From Smittium culicis (taxonomy: Eukaryota > Kickxellomycota > Harpellomycetes > Harpellales > Legeriomycetaceae), in contig LSSN01005521.1 in NCBI GenBank assembly GCA_001970855.1, forward strand, positions 1-32,033: a stretch of 32,033 nucleotides of DNA. The letters are read 5' to 3'. The position numbers and the translations under genes are program-made. Positions 1-10,038 of this stretch are shown in pieces. Within the stretch, counting starts at the first letter, position 1. The number at the start of each line of letters is the position of its first letter. The notes under the pieces are model-generated. The model made no database searches. It had not been told where the DNA came from and worked only from the letters and a program-made list of their open reading frames with translations.

Positions 1-69
1 TGACGCCGAACATCAGGAAATCTCTGATATAGAGTACTGATGTCATAATTATTAAAATATACACACGAT

Positions 70-405
70 ATGAATCAAAAAACTTCAAAAAAAATTATAA
101 AATATCAAAATCTCAAAAAAAATCTCCGAAAAAATACCGAAAAATTCTTGGTTCTCAACGTCCAAGAACTCAGAAAAGACGCTGTAAAAAGGTACATTGT
201 GCTAAATAGCACACTAAAAGACCATCAGTTTACAGTAAAAAAAATCAGACAACGTAACGGTCAATGGAGGCACGAAATTCACTCTACTAGCGGTCAAAAA
301 ATTAACTTCACAGAAACTGAAATAAAATCAATTGAAAAAGCTCTGGGCGCAAAAATTAGGCGCGAAAAAAATAAAAAATTTCGATCCGCCAATTTCACTG
401 GCTAA
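70..405 (+). pseudogene. Small basic ORF, probably end of a LINE ORF1 or ORF2 leader (relic)
   Basis: An open frame of 111 codons starting at an ATG and very rich in Lys, Arg and Asn. I do not recognise a named domain. It has an amphipathic, basic, nucleic-acid-binding look, with a central block RYIVLNSTLKDHQFTVKK. The same frame resumes directly after its TAA (403-405) and runs into an endonuclease-like segment at about 451. This suggests either a LINE ORF1 end followed by ORF2, or a single ORF2 broken by one stop. Upstream (1-69) the frame has several stops, so the element is truncated on the left or begins outside the window. It could also be a chance ORF, but the coding-like continuation makes a LINE relic more likely. 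Confidence 0.4.
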
Positions 406-631
406 AAAAATCAAAAGATTAATTGCTCAAAAAACAACACTCTGACGGTTATGACCTACAATATACGAGGCATAAAGAGTGTAAAAGATGAACTGGAGCA
501 CTATCTGAATTTTTCAAAGTCGGATAGTGTCAAGATTTGGGTTACAAGAGTGCAAGGAAAGTGAAGTCAAACGTTATATTCACTATAAAGATATTTATTT
601 ATTACTTATTAGAAAGTATACAAGATACTAG
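406..631 (+). pseudogene. Truncated LINE endonuclease (EEP) N-terminus with frameshift
   Basis: Frame 1 continues from the previous ORF and reads TLTVMTYNIRGIKS at about 436-477, the usual first motif (TYNxRG) of apurinic-type LINE endonucleases. It runs on to about 525 and then loses sense. In frame 2 the next expected motif appears at 539-562 as GLQECKES, where LQE carries the metal-binding glutamate. One frameshift between about 525 and 540 therefore breaks the domain. The frame closes at 629-631 and no later endonuclease or reverse transcriptase motif follows, so the copy is truncated. Its sequence differs from the matching part of the minus-strand LINE nearby (TTFNVKGL ... LCLQE), so it comes from another family or a very old copy. 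Confidence 0.5.
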
Positions 632-755
632 ATGTCGAATTCAAGACACGAAAAAAGTAACCTTCTTATACTTTTTCCGTTGCTTGGTTTTATGTCATAA
701 ACTTCAAAGAAAAACTACAGAATAAACTAAAAAGAAAGCTATAGAAAAATAACTG

Positions 756-789
756 TTTTATTACTAATCAAACTTGATTAGTAATAAAA
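756..789. repeat. Perfect 16-bp inverted repeat (hairpin)
   Basis: The arm 756-771 (TTTTATTACTAATCAA) and the arm 774-789 are exact reverse complements separated by AC. The hairpin lies in the 3' flank of the minus-strand LINE, about 180 bp beyond its ORF2 stop. A shorter 6-bp pair, ACGTAA (821-826) and TTACGT (832-837), lies between it and the next palindromes. Possible roles are an LINE RNA 3' structure, a transcript end, or a cruciform-forming site. Confidence 0.7.
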
Positions 790-870
790 ATAAATCGTTA
801 TCGATGTTAAAAATATGAACACGTAAAATTATTACGTAAGAAAAATTAATATCGACAAGAAATTTTGGAA

Positions 871-904
871 ATGTTCTAGAATGTTTCATAACATTCTAGA
901 ACAT
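871..904. promoter_or_regulatory. 13-bp palindrome with heat-shock-element pattern (array 1)
   Basis: The arms ATGTTCTAGAATG (871-883) and CATTCTAGAACAT (892-904) are perfectly complementary around an 8-nt spacer. Read in 5-bp steps from 873, the sequence gives gTTCt, aGAAt, gTTtc, one non-matching unit, aTTCt and aGAAc, so four exact heat-shock-factor pentamers with the strict spacing. Whether it works as a factor site or as an RNA hairpin of the LINE 3' flank cannot be decided from sequence. Confidence 0.45.
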
Positions 905-920
905 TGCTGCTGATGATATC

Positions 921-960
921 TGAATATTCCGCAACATTCTAGAAAGTTCTAGAATGTTCC
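921..960. promoter_or_regulatory. Extended heat-shock-element-like array (array 2)
   Basis: Eight consecutive pentamers in one phase: tGAAt, aTTCc, gcaac, aTTCt, aGAAa, gTTCt, aGAAt, gTTCc. Seven match the nGAAn/nTTCn unit, and the last five (936-960) form an uninterrupted, alternating and exact heat-shock element. The same stretch contains a perfect 12-bp inverted repeat (933-944 and 947-958, AG between). It ends 12 bp from the stop codon of the minus-strand LINE ORF2 and no host gene starts beside it. Confidence 0.5.
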
Positions 961-971
961 ATTCATGACAG

Positions 972-3900
972 CTAGCCAGGATCTCTTTTCTTATTATATT
1001 TAAAGTCCATAGTAATTTTCTGTCGTAAGTTGTATTTCCACCGGTTGAATAAGCCTTCACCAGGTATATTTATATCTAATAGTGCAGTTTCGACCCTCGC
1101 TCTGTAAATATTCCATATGGCTAGTTCATACAGAATGTCCACTTTTGGAAATTTCTTTTACATTGGTTCTAAGAAATCATAAATAACTTATGTTGTTAAT
1201 CTATTGGATATTCCGTTGTCGAATGAATTTGATATAATGAAATTGTATATTTTTTTCCACAAATCTTTTACTCGCCTGCAGCCAAAGTAAATATGTGGAG
1301 TCGATTCTTTGAGTTCTCTACAAGATTTACACTCTTGTGACTGGCTAAAGATTCCTTTGTTCGAAATTCTTAGTTTTTCACCAGTGATCAGGGAATTTTG
1401 AAATAACAACCATAGATGACTGGTTATTTTTGGTTCGTGGTCGATATCATGTATTTTCATCCAATTAAATATTGGATATGTGTTAGTTGTTCTTGCAATT
1501 TTATCCCATTTGAGTGTAACTATTTGATCTTTTCTACTTTCTACATCTATTATTTGTCTCATTTACCTATTTTTGGAACCATTTAATAACGAATTATTGT
1601 CCGCGAATATATTTTTGTAAATTCCATTGGTGTTCTGGTAGCCCTTTTTGAACCACTTTTCTTTTGTACTTAGGCTTACAACGAAGTTAATAGGTTTGTT
1701 ATTTATTTCTATTTTAATTATGAAAGATAAGTGGTCCTCTCATATTAATGGGCATTTATCGAAGAACTGTCCGCATTCCTTAATATCTTTATCTAATAGC
1801 CACTGTAAATCTTTTTTTTTTTAAGTTAGTACCAATCAATTTGTTGATATTCTTTAAGCCGAGTGAGTTTATGCAATCGAATGACCATTCGCTAATGTCT
1901 CATACGTTCAATTTATGCAAATTTTTTGCTGTTTGTATTACCTTTCTCCATATTGGCGGAAGTTTGTTCAGTGACCTCTGAGGGCTATTATATGCCAGTA
2001 TATCCAACATGTTCTCAAATAAGCCATTTCTATTTGCTAAATGTTGAATATTTGATGCTGCTAAATTTTTCCATATTGTTATTTTATTCGATATAAAGAT
2101 GTTATGGCATTTCATATAAAGTGCTTTAGAATGAGCGCTGATGATTAGTAGTCCCTAACCTCCATTTTTTTTATCGAGTCCTAGCGTATCGATTTTAACT
2201 TGCGTTTTCTTATTGCTCCATATGAAATCATTTACTATTTTTTTAACTGTTTTTATAAAGCTGTTTTCGAATGGTATTACGTGTGCGGAATACCATAGCT
2301 TAGATGCAGAAGAGTATTGGTTATTAGAACTTTCCCTTTTATTTAAAGTTTTCTGTTGTCCAAATTTTTAATTTTGATAGATATTTTTTCTATCAGCATA
2401 TCTTGATTGTTTTTTATTGATATGCCATTGGGTTTAAATGTGATCCCGAGATATTTAAAAGAAATTGTTGGTTTCACAGCATTAATATCTAGCCAACTAA
2501 TGTTTGGCGATCCTATTTTTATCTAGAGTGTTTTGTCTTGATTTATTTTTGCATTTGATGCTCTCGAATGAAGTTCCAAAGTTTCATTAACTGTTTTTTC
2601 GTCATTTTTATTACTAATACAAATTAGCAGATCATCTGCATATGCTAAGCACTTGAATTTTTCTTTTTCCACTAAAATTCCGTTTATTTTATTTTTTATC
2701 CTAATAAGTAGAGGCTCTATTATTAGATTATACAGTAGTGGTGAGAGGGGGTCTCCTCGTTTCAGCCCTTGTTCAATATTGATAGGTTCAGTTAGCGATT
2801 TGTCAATAATCACCTTCGTAATAGACCATATATAAATGTTTTTTGTTATATTTATAAATGATTGTGTAAAGCCGAACCACTCTAGACAATTGAATAGGTA
2901 AGACCAGTCAAATCTACCGTATGATTTCTCTTGGTCAAGCAAGAGTAGGTATCCATTGGTCAGATGAGGATTTTTTTATTATTTTCGATCAGAAAGTTTG
3001 TTGCATGAATATTATCGAAAATATTTCTACCTTTGATGAATCTTGATTGGCGATTGTCAATCAATTTGTCAAATACTTTATGTAGCCTATTAGAAAGTAT
3101 TTTTGTATACAATTTTTCTTCACAGTTGGATAGTGTGATAGGCCTATAGTTTCTCAGGTCCATAAGGTCGCCTTTTTTTGGAATAAGGGCAATTTTTGAG
3201 CCGCCGTTGAAATTGTTCCATTTATTCATTTCTGATTCGGTGTTAGATATTTTTAAAAGGTGATTGGATATTTGATTTTTGAATCTCTTATAGAATTCAA
3301 AACTTAATCAGTCAGGACCTGAAGCTTTATTCTTTGGCGAATCATCAATTACATTAGCTATTTCGCTCAGTTCAATATCTTTATCAATCCCTTTTTGATC
3401 ATTTGCATTTAATTTATTGGTTATATTTGATATAAGCTCGTATTGAAATTTATCTTCAGTGGTTCCTTTTTTGAACAGTGATTCGTAAAAGCTATAAACC
3501 ATCTTTCTTATTTCGCCATTGTTAGAAATTAATTCGTTTTTACTTTTGTATAGCCCATTAATCATTTTGTTTTTTTCTCTAGACTTAAGAAGCCCAAAGA
3601 AGTATTCATTTGACCTTTCATTATTTTCGATCCAGCTAGATCTTGATCTAATATTGATTCCATCTAATTTTTCTTTTTTTAGTCTTATAATTTTTTTTTC
3701 ATTGGATTTTAATTTCGCTAATAAATTTTGTTTCTTATATTATTAATACGTTCACTTAGGTTCTTTTTCCTAATAATTTGGTTGGAATTTTCTCAATTTT
3801 TCAGATTATTTATTTTTAGATTTTTGTTTTACCGCATTAATAAATGCTCTTTTAAATCTATTTTTAATTATGGTCCAACCATCTAGAGAACCTAAATGTA

Positions 3901-4734
3901 TTTCAAGTATATCTCTAATTTCAGATGCCGTTGAAACATTTTCTAGGAGCTTATTATTTAGTTTCCATATTGTTATCTCATTAATTTTATCTGTTGGCCA
4001 AATACGTGTATTAATTGTTATACATTTGTGATCCGAGAATTCTGTAGATCCTAATTCTTTTATTTTAGTATCCTTTATGATATCTTTATTCAGTAGAATG
4101 TGGTCTATCCTGGATTTGTATTTTCCTGAATAGTTTTCCCAAGTGTATATAGGGTCATTTGGAAGCTTATTAATTATTACATTTATTAGATTAAAATGAC
4201 GTTCAATTTTGTCTATCTTAAACCATTCAGAATGTGACTTTATTTTTGGTGGGAATCTATCTCTGTTCTCATTTTCTACCATGTTTAGATCGCCCTATAA
4301 TATTATTCCTCGTTTTTATTTATAGTGTTTATTAATTTTTCGTACATTAATTCCACTATTGTCTTTCTATTTTTGGGTTTATTGGGTAAATAAAGATTAA
4401 CTATTTTAAGAGTGTTTTTTTTGTTTTTTTTTAATTTTGTAATATTTATTCTACCTTGAAAAAAAGTGACACTTTTTTATTATTTTATTATTTTGTAATT
4501 TTTGTTATTTATTATGGTTGCTGAGTACTTTGACAAAATAATTTTATTTTTCCAGTAGTTTGACCAAAATTTTTTATCCTTTTCTTTTATATTTATTTCT
4601 TGAAGACATAAGATATCTGATTTTACAATTCTTTTTAAATAAAGAAAAATTCTATTCTTCTTTTTATTTTCTGATAAACCTTTAACGTTGAAGGTAGTTA
4701 TTGAGGTATTGTTAATTATTTTTCGTTTATTCAT
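972..4734 (-). pseudogene. LINE ORF2 polyprotein: endonuclease - reverse transcriptase - zf-RVT (broken)
   Basis: Read from 4734 downwards. The endonuclease has TTFNVKGL and DILCLQE (4734-4480), GDLN just before and at 4282, RIDHILL and FSDHKCI (to 3806), so all metal-binding and catalytic motifs of the EEP fold are visible. The linker ends in NKASGPD (about 3308). The reverse transcriptase shows NYRPITLSN and FIKGRNIFDN (3229-2960), LLDQEKSYGRFDW (motif A Asp, near 2940), GLKRGDPLSPLLYN and the catalytic YADD (2942-2523). Next come thumb/connection sequences including KNLAASNIQ (2115-1900). A Cys-x2-Cys-x8-His-x4-Cys zinc motif (CKSCRELK ... CRRVKDLW) lies at 1562-1188. The C-terminal segment LAIWNIYRARVETALL ends at a TAG (974-972). 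Frame breaks occur near 3305, 2950, 2520, 2330, 2150 and 1185, plus an in-frame stop before GDLN. Confidence 0.88.
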
Positions 4735-4806
4735 TTAAATATTTGTGAGTGTGTTTGTTTTTAAATATATATATATATATTCTTATTATTGGGTTCGAAA
4801 TAACGA

Positions 4807-6251
4807 TCATTCTTCGTCCATCGCCTCTGATTTTTTTGAGTCGACATCATGAAATATTTTATTGGTATCTTCTATGTTTTTTTCAATATTTATTTTACCT
4901 ATCTTTTTATCATCTATAGAGCTGGGGCTGACCAAAGACTCAACAGATTCCGTTTCTTCAGTTGAAATCGGTAACGTAGAATCGTTTTCTTTGTTAATTT
5001 TAGTAAAATATTGATCAGATATTTTTTTCCCTCTTTTTTTCATTTATCTTTAATGTTTTTACCTTTTTCCGTTTTTTCTTCAAGAGTTAGCTTTTTATTA
5101 ATTGACTTTATTGCATTTATATATTTTAGGTTACAGATTTCGATGCTTATAATAGGTTCCCTTATCAGGGTACGATCATATTTAAGCATTCCAGATAAGC
5201 TCCTCTCGTTTTTTTGTGAAATATTAGTATCTAAACCGTTTTTTATGCTACTAGATTCATTTTTCACTTTTAATTTATTTTCCTTAAAATATTGATCTAG
5301 CTTTGGGTCTAAAGAAATCGAGTCGATTTCATGTCCAGAAAAATTTATCATCATGTTTTCAGCCCCTATTACTCGTTCAATATCCTTATTTTCTATATAA
5401 ATATTATCAAATTTTTCGATTCATCCTAATTATCTTCAATAAAAAATTTTTTTACGTTTTTTGAGGTATTTTTCCTTGACCTTTTTAATTTTTAACTTTT
5501 AATTTTCATTTTTAAATCCGAGCAATCGAATTTCCGGTATGTATTCTCCTTATAATAAGTACAAAAATTTTCACCTCCGTTCCGTGTTATGACGACTTTT
5601 ATGTCGTAAACGTTTATAATATTAGGATTTCGTTTTATTTTTTGTTTTTATAATGATTTTTATACTCTTTAAGGATAGGAATTAAATTTTGTATGTTTCA
5701 AAGCTGTTATATCAATAACCTCACCGATATTAATTAAAATTTCATAGGTTTTGATTGTACCTCCCATACGCTAAGCCCGTTGTATTAAGATATTTATGAA
5801 TTTATATTCATCACTATAATTTATTGTTTCAGCAAAATTTGTAGTTTTTTTTTTCAAATTTTATTTCTTTAGATTTAACCCTATTTTTACTAGTTTCATC
5901 TTTGAACTTCAAAAACAATATTTTTCTTTTGGAGTCTATTTCGAAACAGTATTGAATATCTCGTATCTGGCTGAGGATCCCCTATATTATGATATCATTT
6001 TCTGCATTAAATTCATTGAGTTTGCATCCTAATTTGAAAGGAGTACCTCCCATGCAGATTATTTTTCTTGGTTTAGGTTTTATACCTGAGACCATCTCCA
6101 TTATTGATACTGGTTTATAGGTATAATCGCTTTTATATGCCATCTTTTTATAGCCTATTACGCCTCCATCTGGAGGTTTTATGTTGGTTGAAACAACGTT
6201 CGCCCAACTTTTGTTGGAAGGTGGGTTGGAACTAAACTTATCAGTTACCAT
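4807..6251 (-). pseudogene. LINE ORF1 (gag-like RNA-binding protein), broken
   Basis: Begins with MVTDKFSSNPPSNKSWANVV (6251-5982). In another frame it continues with IQYCFEIDSKRKILFLKFKD (about 5960-5900), a strand-helix pattern like the RNA-binding fold seen in LINE ORF1 proteins. At 5563-5522 lies a degenerate CCHC zinc knuckle, CTYYKENTYRKFDC, in which the second Cys and the His are both Tyr. A lysine-rich segment (5354-5040) is followed, with an ATGA overlap, by a Glu/Ser-rich acidic tail (5043-4807) ending in MDEE. Frameshifts fall near 5980, 5840, 5640, 5400 and 5042. The role as ORF1 is inferred from position, the knuckle and the charge pattern. Confidence 0.6.
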
Positions 6252-6276
6252 CTTAGTGTTACTTTGGTATTATTGT

Positions 6277-6278
6277 TA

Positions 6279-6309
<31 letters not shown>
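6277..6309. repeat. (TA)9 followed by T15
   Basis: A simple-sequence tract: nine TA units and then fifteen T residues, immediately outside the start of LINE ORF1. On the LINE strand it reads as an A-run followed by (TA)n, so it could mark the 5' junction of the insertion or simply be slippage-prone DNA. Confidence 0.85.
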
Positions 6310-6490
6310 GGAGATTTTTTTTTTATATCGATATACTTAAAAGTATGTTTTTTGAAAATTTTCGAGATTTTATTGGTCAGTTTATTACCGTTTCTTCGAA
6401 GAAGAGAGAGATATATATGTACATTTATTATATGATGATAAACTATAAGAAACCGAATTCCTAAAGGCTTCAGAATTAAAATATAATACT

Positions 6491-6525
6491 CAAATATAGT
6501 TGGCTATATTTGCTGGATCAAAATT
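6491..6525 (+). repeat. Palindromic motif, copy 1 of a dispersed repeat
   Basis: CAAATATAG (6491-6499) and CTATATTTG (6504-6512) form a perfect 9-bp hairpin with loop TTGG. Bases 6493-6525 match the minus strand at 12739-12707 at 27 of 33 positions, including 11 identical bases in a row in the right half of the palindrome. The second copy lies at the end of a candidate TTAA-flanked MITE, so this one may be a relic of the same family. Confidence 0.45.
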
Positions 6526-6953
6526 AGTCTACCACCTTGGAAAGGCATAAAGGATTTGCTATTTGAAATTCCACTCTTGTCAACGTTACTACATATAATT
6601 AGGAATTAGCCAATAAGTTGTTTTAATGAGCTAATATGATCTATTTTGGCGAATCATGTATTATGATTAGTAATTCTAATTATCGACGCCAGAATATCCA
6701 ATAATCACTAGAGTTTAATGTCTTTCAATCATATATGGTTTTTTTTTATAAATTATTGAGATTTTAAATATAAGTGCCTATAGCATTAGTACACTACTGC
6801 TCAAGCCTATATTTTATTCTTTGAAAATACTGTTTATAAAAGACTATATACGATTTTTGATTTAGATTCCTTTAAAAATATTTTATTAATTTTCGAAATC
6901 CGAAAGTATCTCTGTCTTAAATTTTAGAGCAGCCAAAACAGCATCAAGATAAA

Positions 6954-9565
6954 ATGGATATAGAACAAGATAACATTCTCCAGGCAGTTATTATAGCGGA
7001 TTCCTTCAATGATCTATTTAAGCCTCTGACTTTAGATGAGCCAAAGGTATTAAAATAAAATTTTAACCTACATAATTTCTAATTTCTGATTTTCTTTAAA
7101 AGATGATGAATAAAATTTTTTTGAATAGTGCCTTCTTCCGCTATGTAGCTATCCTATGCTCGAATACACCCTGGAATTCCTATCTCTGTCTAAAGTAGAG
7201 CAGGTATTTATCTTTTGCCGATCATATCCCGAAAAAATAAAAACCTACATTCAGTATGTAACTTGATTTTTTATTTTTTTAAAATGAAAAAATATTATTT
7301 AATTTCAATTAAGCCATCTTTTTTGCCTACCTTATAATTTTTCTTTAGAAAATCAAAGTGGGGTAAACCAAACTGCCCTATTGATGTTCGTATTCATGTT
7401 GCAAAGGAGGCAACTTCTGTTGGCGATTTCATGCGAAGTTTAGATGGTCAATCCCTAATAAAATCGGATTTTATCCTCTGCTCTGCCACTTTCGTATCAA
7501 ACATGAATTTAACTGAGATTTTGAAACAGCATCATTTGCGTAAAAAAAGAGATAAGAATCAAATCATGACTCTAATTCTTAAAGAAGCAGATCCTAAACA
7601 TCATTTGCAATCAAGTACAGAACAGCAAACCGTATTTTTTACCAGCAATCATGAAAACAGAATTTTACACGTCGACTCTTTTCCGAAATTCCCAACAAAG
7701 AAAAAAATAGAAGTCCCTAAAGAAATTTTCAAGTCCTCGGTAGAAGTAAATGTTTTAGCAAATTTAATTGACACTAGCATTTCGATTTGCTCCCTTGATG
7801 TATTAGCACTATTTTCCGAAAATTTTGACTACCAAACTATAATAGGAGATTTCGTTAAAGGGATTTGTACTTCAGATTTACTAAACTCTACTATTTATGC
7901 TGAAATTATCGATAGCGGAGTACATGGAAAGGGTTGCTACGCAGCTGGAATAAATGGAACTCGCTCATATGCACAAGTTGCTTTTGATATTATTAATAGG
8001 TGGACTTACCCCATTTCTCCTGATCTGTTTCCTACAGGCCCTAACAAAAACTATTACAATTACAACAGGAACAACGTCTACCTAGGAAACAACATTGTTC
8101 TTGCACGCACTTGCACTGTAGGACCCAGGTCTATGGTTGGTCACAACTCGAAACTTGAGTCCAATATAATATTTAGAGACAGCGTTTGCGGCGACTCTGC
8201 CTTCATTGACTCTAACTCAAACATTTTTGACTCCCACCTGTTCCAGTCTGTTAAAATCGGGAAAAATTGCAACATTTCAAGCAGTATTATCGGTTCCAAC
8301 GTAACAATTCTTGACAATGTCACTTTGGAAAACGGGTGTATCATCGGTGATAATGTTATTATTGGCCCTAATGTTAAAGTTCCTAAATTCACAAGAATAT
8401 TTTTACCTGGTCATAGTAATGATGGCTCTGAAAGATCTAGTCTATTAAATAGCTCCAATAAACCCATTCTCAACTCTAAAGGATATGATTCGTCATTTGT
8501 AGGTTCTGATGGTGTGGGGTGCTTGTGGGTTAACGAAAATGATGAAGAAGATTGGGAGTCTGAAGCTGCTGACCCTCGATGCGAATTACTAGATCATATT
8601 GGTATTTATTTTTTATACTTTTATCTCAACATTTATCCTGTACACCCATACTCTCCACTTTTCAATATCGAGTATGTTAAACCAGTTTTATAAATTTAAC
8701 TAATAATCTTCGTTTTTCATTTAAAATAATAGGTTTCAAAATTAGTGACTTACAGCTTGAGCATGAAGAAGCTCATGACGATTTCCAATCAGACTCAGAT
8801 TATTCCACAGGATCTGGCAGTGACAGCGATTCAGAAGGTTCGATGAATGGATTTGAATCTGAAGGCTATTATGAAAAAGCACAGAAAACTTTAGATATTA
8901 AAAAACAGTCTGATTTCAAAAACGAACTGGCAGCAACAATTAAAAGAGCGTTTGAAGAGAACCATTCAGTTGCAACTGCTGCGCTTGAGCTTAATACTTT
9001 GAGAATGGCTTATGACGGAAACTTGGAATTAATGAGACGTGTTATTATAGAATCAGTAATTGGGCAGATCGATGTACACAAGCACTATTCAGAATCTTCT
9101 TCTGCTGAAGGTGCAAAAAATATGGGAGCTCGAGTTAAAACATTGTTACAGAAATGGTCAGTTCTAATTAGCAAAAACATTTACTCAGTCGCAGACCAAG
9201 GCGATTCCATTAGCATAGTATTTGAATACCTGGTTGATCTGTTTGAATCCTTGCCAAATAAAGATTCTGCTAAATACGGCGAAAAATTCCAATTATTTTT
9301 ATCGAAACTATTTCTTGCGATAATTAGATTCTTATACGAGTTTGATGTTATCGAAGACGACAGTATTATTAATTGGCACAACAATAAAACCGACGAAGAT
9401 GAGGATGATGATGATGATGATGATGATGATAAACCTGCACTTAGCGGATTAGAAAAGACTTTAGTATCAGGACTAGATAAGTTTGTCGAGTGGCTAAACG
9501 AGGATGAAAACGATGACAGTGATGACGATGATGACGATGAAGATGAAGATGAGGAAAGCGATTAA
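6954..9565 (+). CDS. GCD6: Translation initiation factor eIF2B, epsilon (catalytic) subunit; 4 exons
   Basis: Exons 6954-7046, 7129-7253, 7349-8601 and 8733-9565 give 767 residues, close to the family's usual 700-750. The protein is the catalytic subunit of the guanine-nucleotide exchange factor that recycles cytosolic eIF2-GDP. Residues 1-73 show the nucleotidyltransferase-like start LQAVIIADSFND ... LLPLCSYPMLEYTLEFL. The NF motif (ENFDYQ, Asn231-Phe232), needed for exchange activity in the family, is intact. A left-handed beta-helix of hexapeptide repeats covers about 318-422. The C-terminal W2/HEAT domain (from about 590) contains FDVIEDDSIINWH and FVEWLNEDEN with two Asp/Glu runs, the acidic boxes that contact eIF2-beta. 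Introns are 82, 95 and 131 nt with donors GTATTA, GTATGT and GTATTT. Without splicing the third intron the frame ends early at 8692. An upstream coding exon cannot be excluded, but MDIEQDNILQAV is a plausible start. Confidence 0.95.
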
Positions 9566-10038
9566 TTTTTTTTCCAGGTTATGTTTATTTCATACTTGCG
9601 AAATACAAATTTTCGCTTTTAATTTATCTTTTCGTCTATTTTTTTTTTAAATTTTTTTTATTAAAAATCTTGACTCGTCTATCCCTATTATTTATCTAAG
9701 TTTTTACTTTTTTTTTATTTTTTCAGCTAGATGATTGCATAATTTATTTCTACTATTATTTTTTGTTTATTCTTCTGAAAAAAAATTTTTTTTTGGATAC
9801 AAATAAGTTTCTTTATTTCAAGTACTTGATTTTTTTTAAACTAAAAATAGAGATGGATATAAATGCATATAAATGTTAAATATTATATATATTTGTATGA
9901 ATTATCGAAAATTATCAAGCTTGGACGATATGGCCAAAAATAAAATTATAGAAAAATATTGTGTATGTATAAAAACGTAAACATGAGGGGAAAATACTTT
10001 AAAAAGGTGTTCATTTTAGTAGTATGAAACATAAAAGG
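9566..10038. other. Convergent intergenic region (shared 3' flanks)
   Basis: Lies between the stop of eIF2B-epsilon (+) and the stop of the Whi2-like gene (-). It is mainly T-rich runs (9640-9840) followed by a slightly A-rich part; both genes must end transcription here. No ORF or RNA gene is visible. Confidence 0.6.

Larger units (their letters stand above)
972..6251 (-). mobile_element. Near-complete degenerate non-LTR retrotransposon (LINE)
   Basis: Minus-strand element with the order ORF1 (gag-like, ending in an acidic tail), then ORF2 with endonuclease, reverse transcriptase and a C-terminal zinc-binding motif. The coordinates span the recognisable coding part; the true 5' end is probably near 6260-6310, and the 3' flank extends left of 972 through the palindromes. 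I see no poly(A) tract (poly-T on this strand) at the left side and no convincing target-site duplication. Several stops and frameshifts interrupt both ORFs, so this copy cannot be autonomous as written. Confidence 0.88.
6252..6953. other. Non-coding spacer between LINE and eIF2B-epsilon gene
   Basis: Contains a (TA)9 tract (6277-6294) running into 15 T residues (6295-6309), a CT/GA-rich patch near 6395-6412 and the palindrome at 6491-6512. The left part is probably the LINE 5' end. The right part must hold the eIF2B-epsilon promoter, but I see no clear core element. A TTTTAG just before 6927 could be the acceptor of an unseen upstream exon or leader intron. Confidence 0.5.

Noticed and set aside
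537..725. 62-codon open frame
   Set aside because: Starts with TTG and overlaps the endonuclease relic in another frame; only the frame with LQECKES is meaningful there.
972..6251. Target-site duplication for the LINE
   Set aside because: I compared the flanks near 600-760 and 6260-6470 and found no convincing direct repeat; both ends remain undefined.
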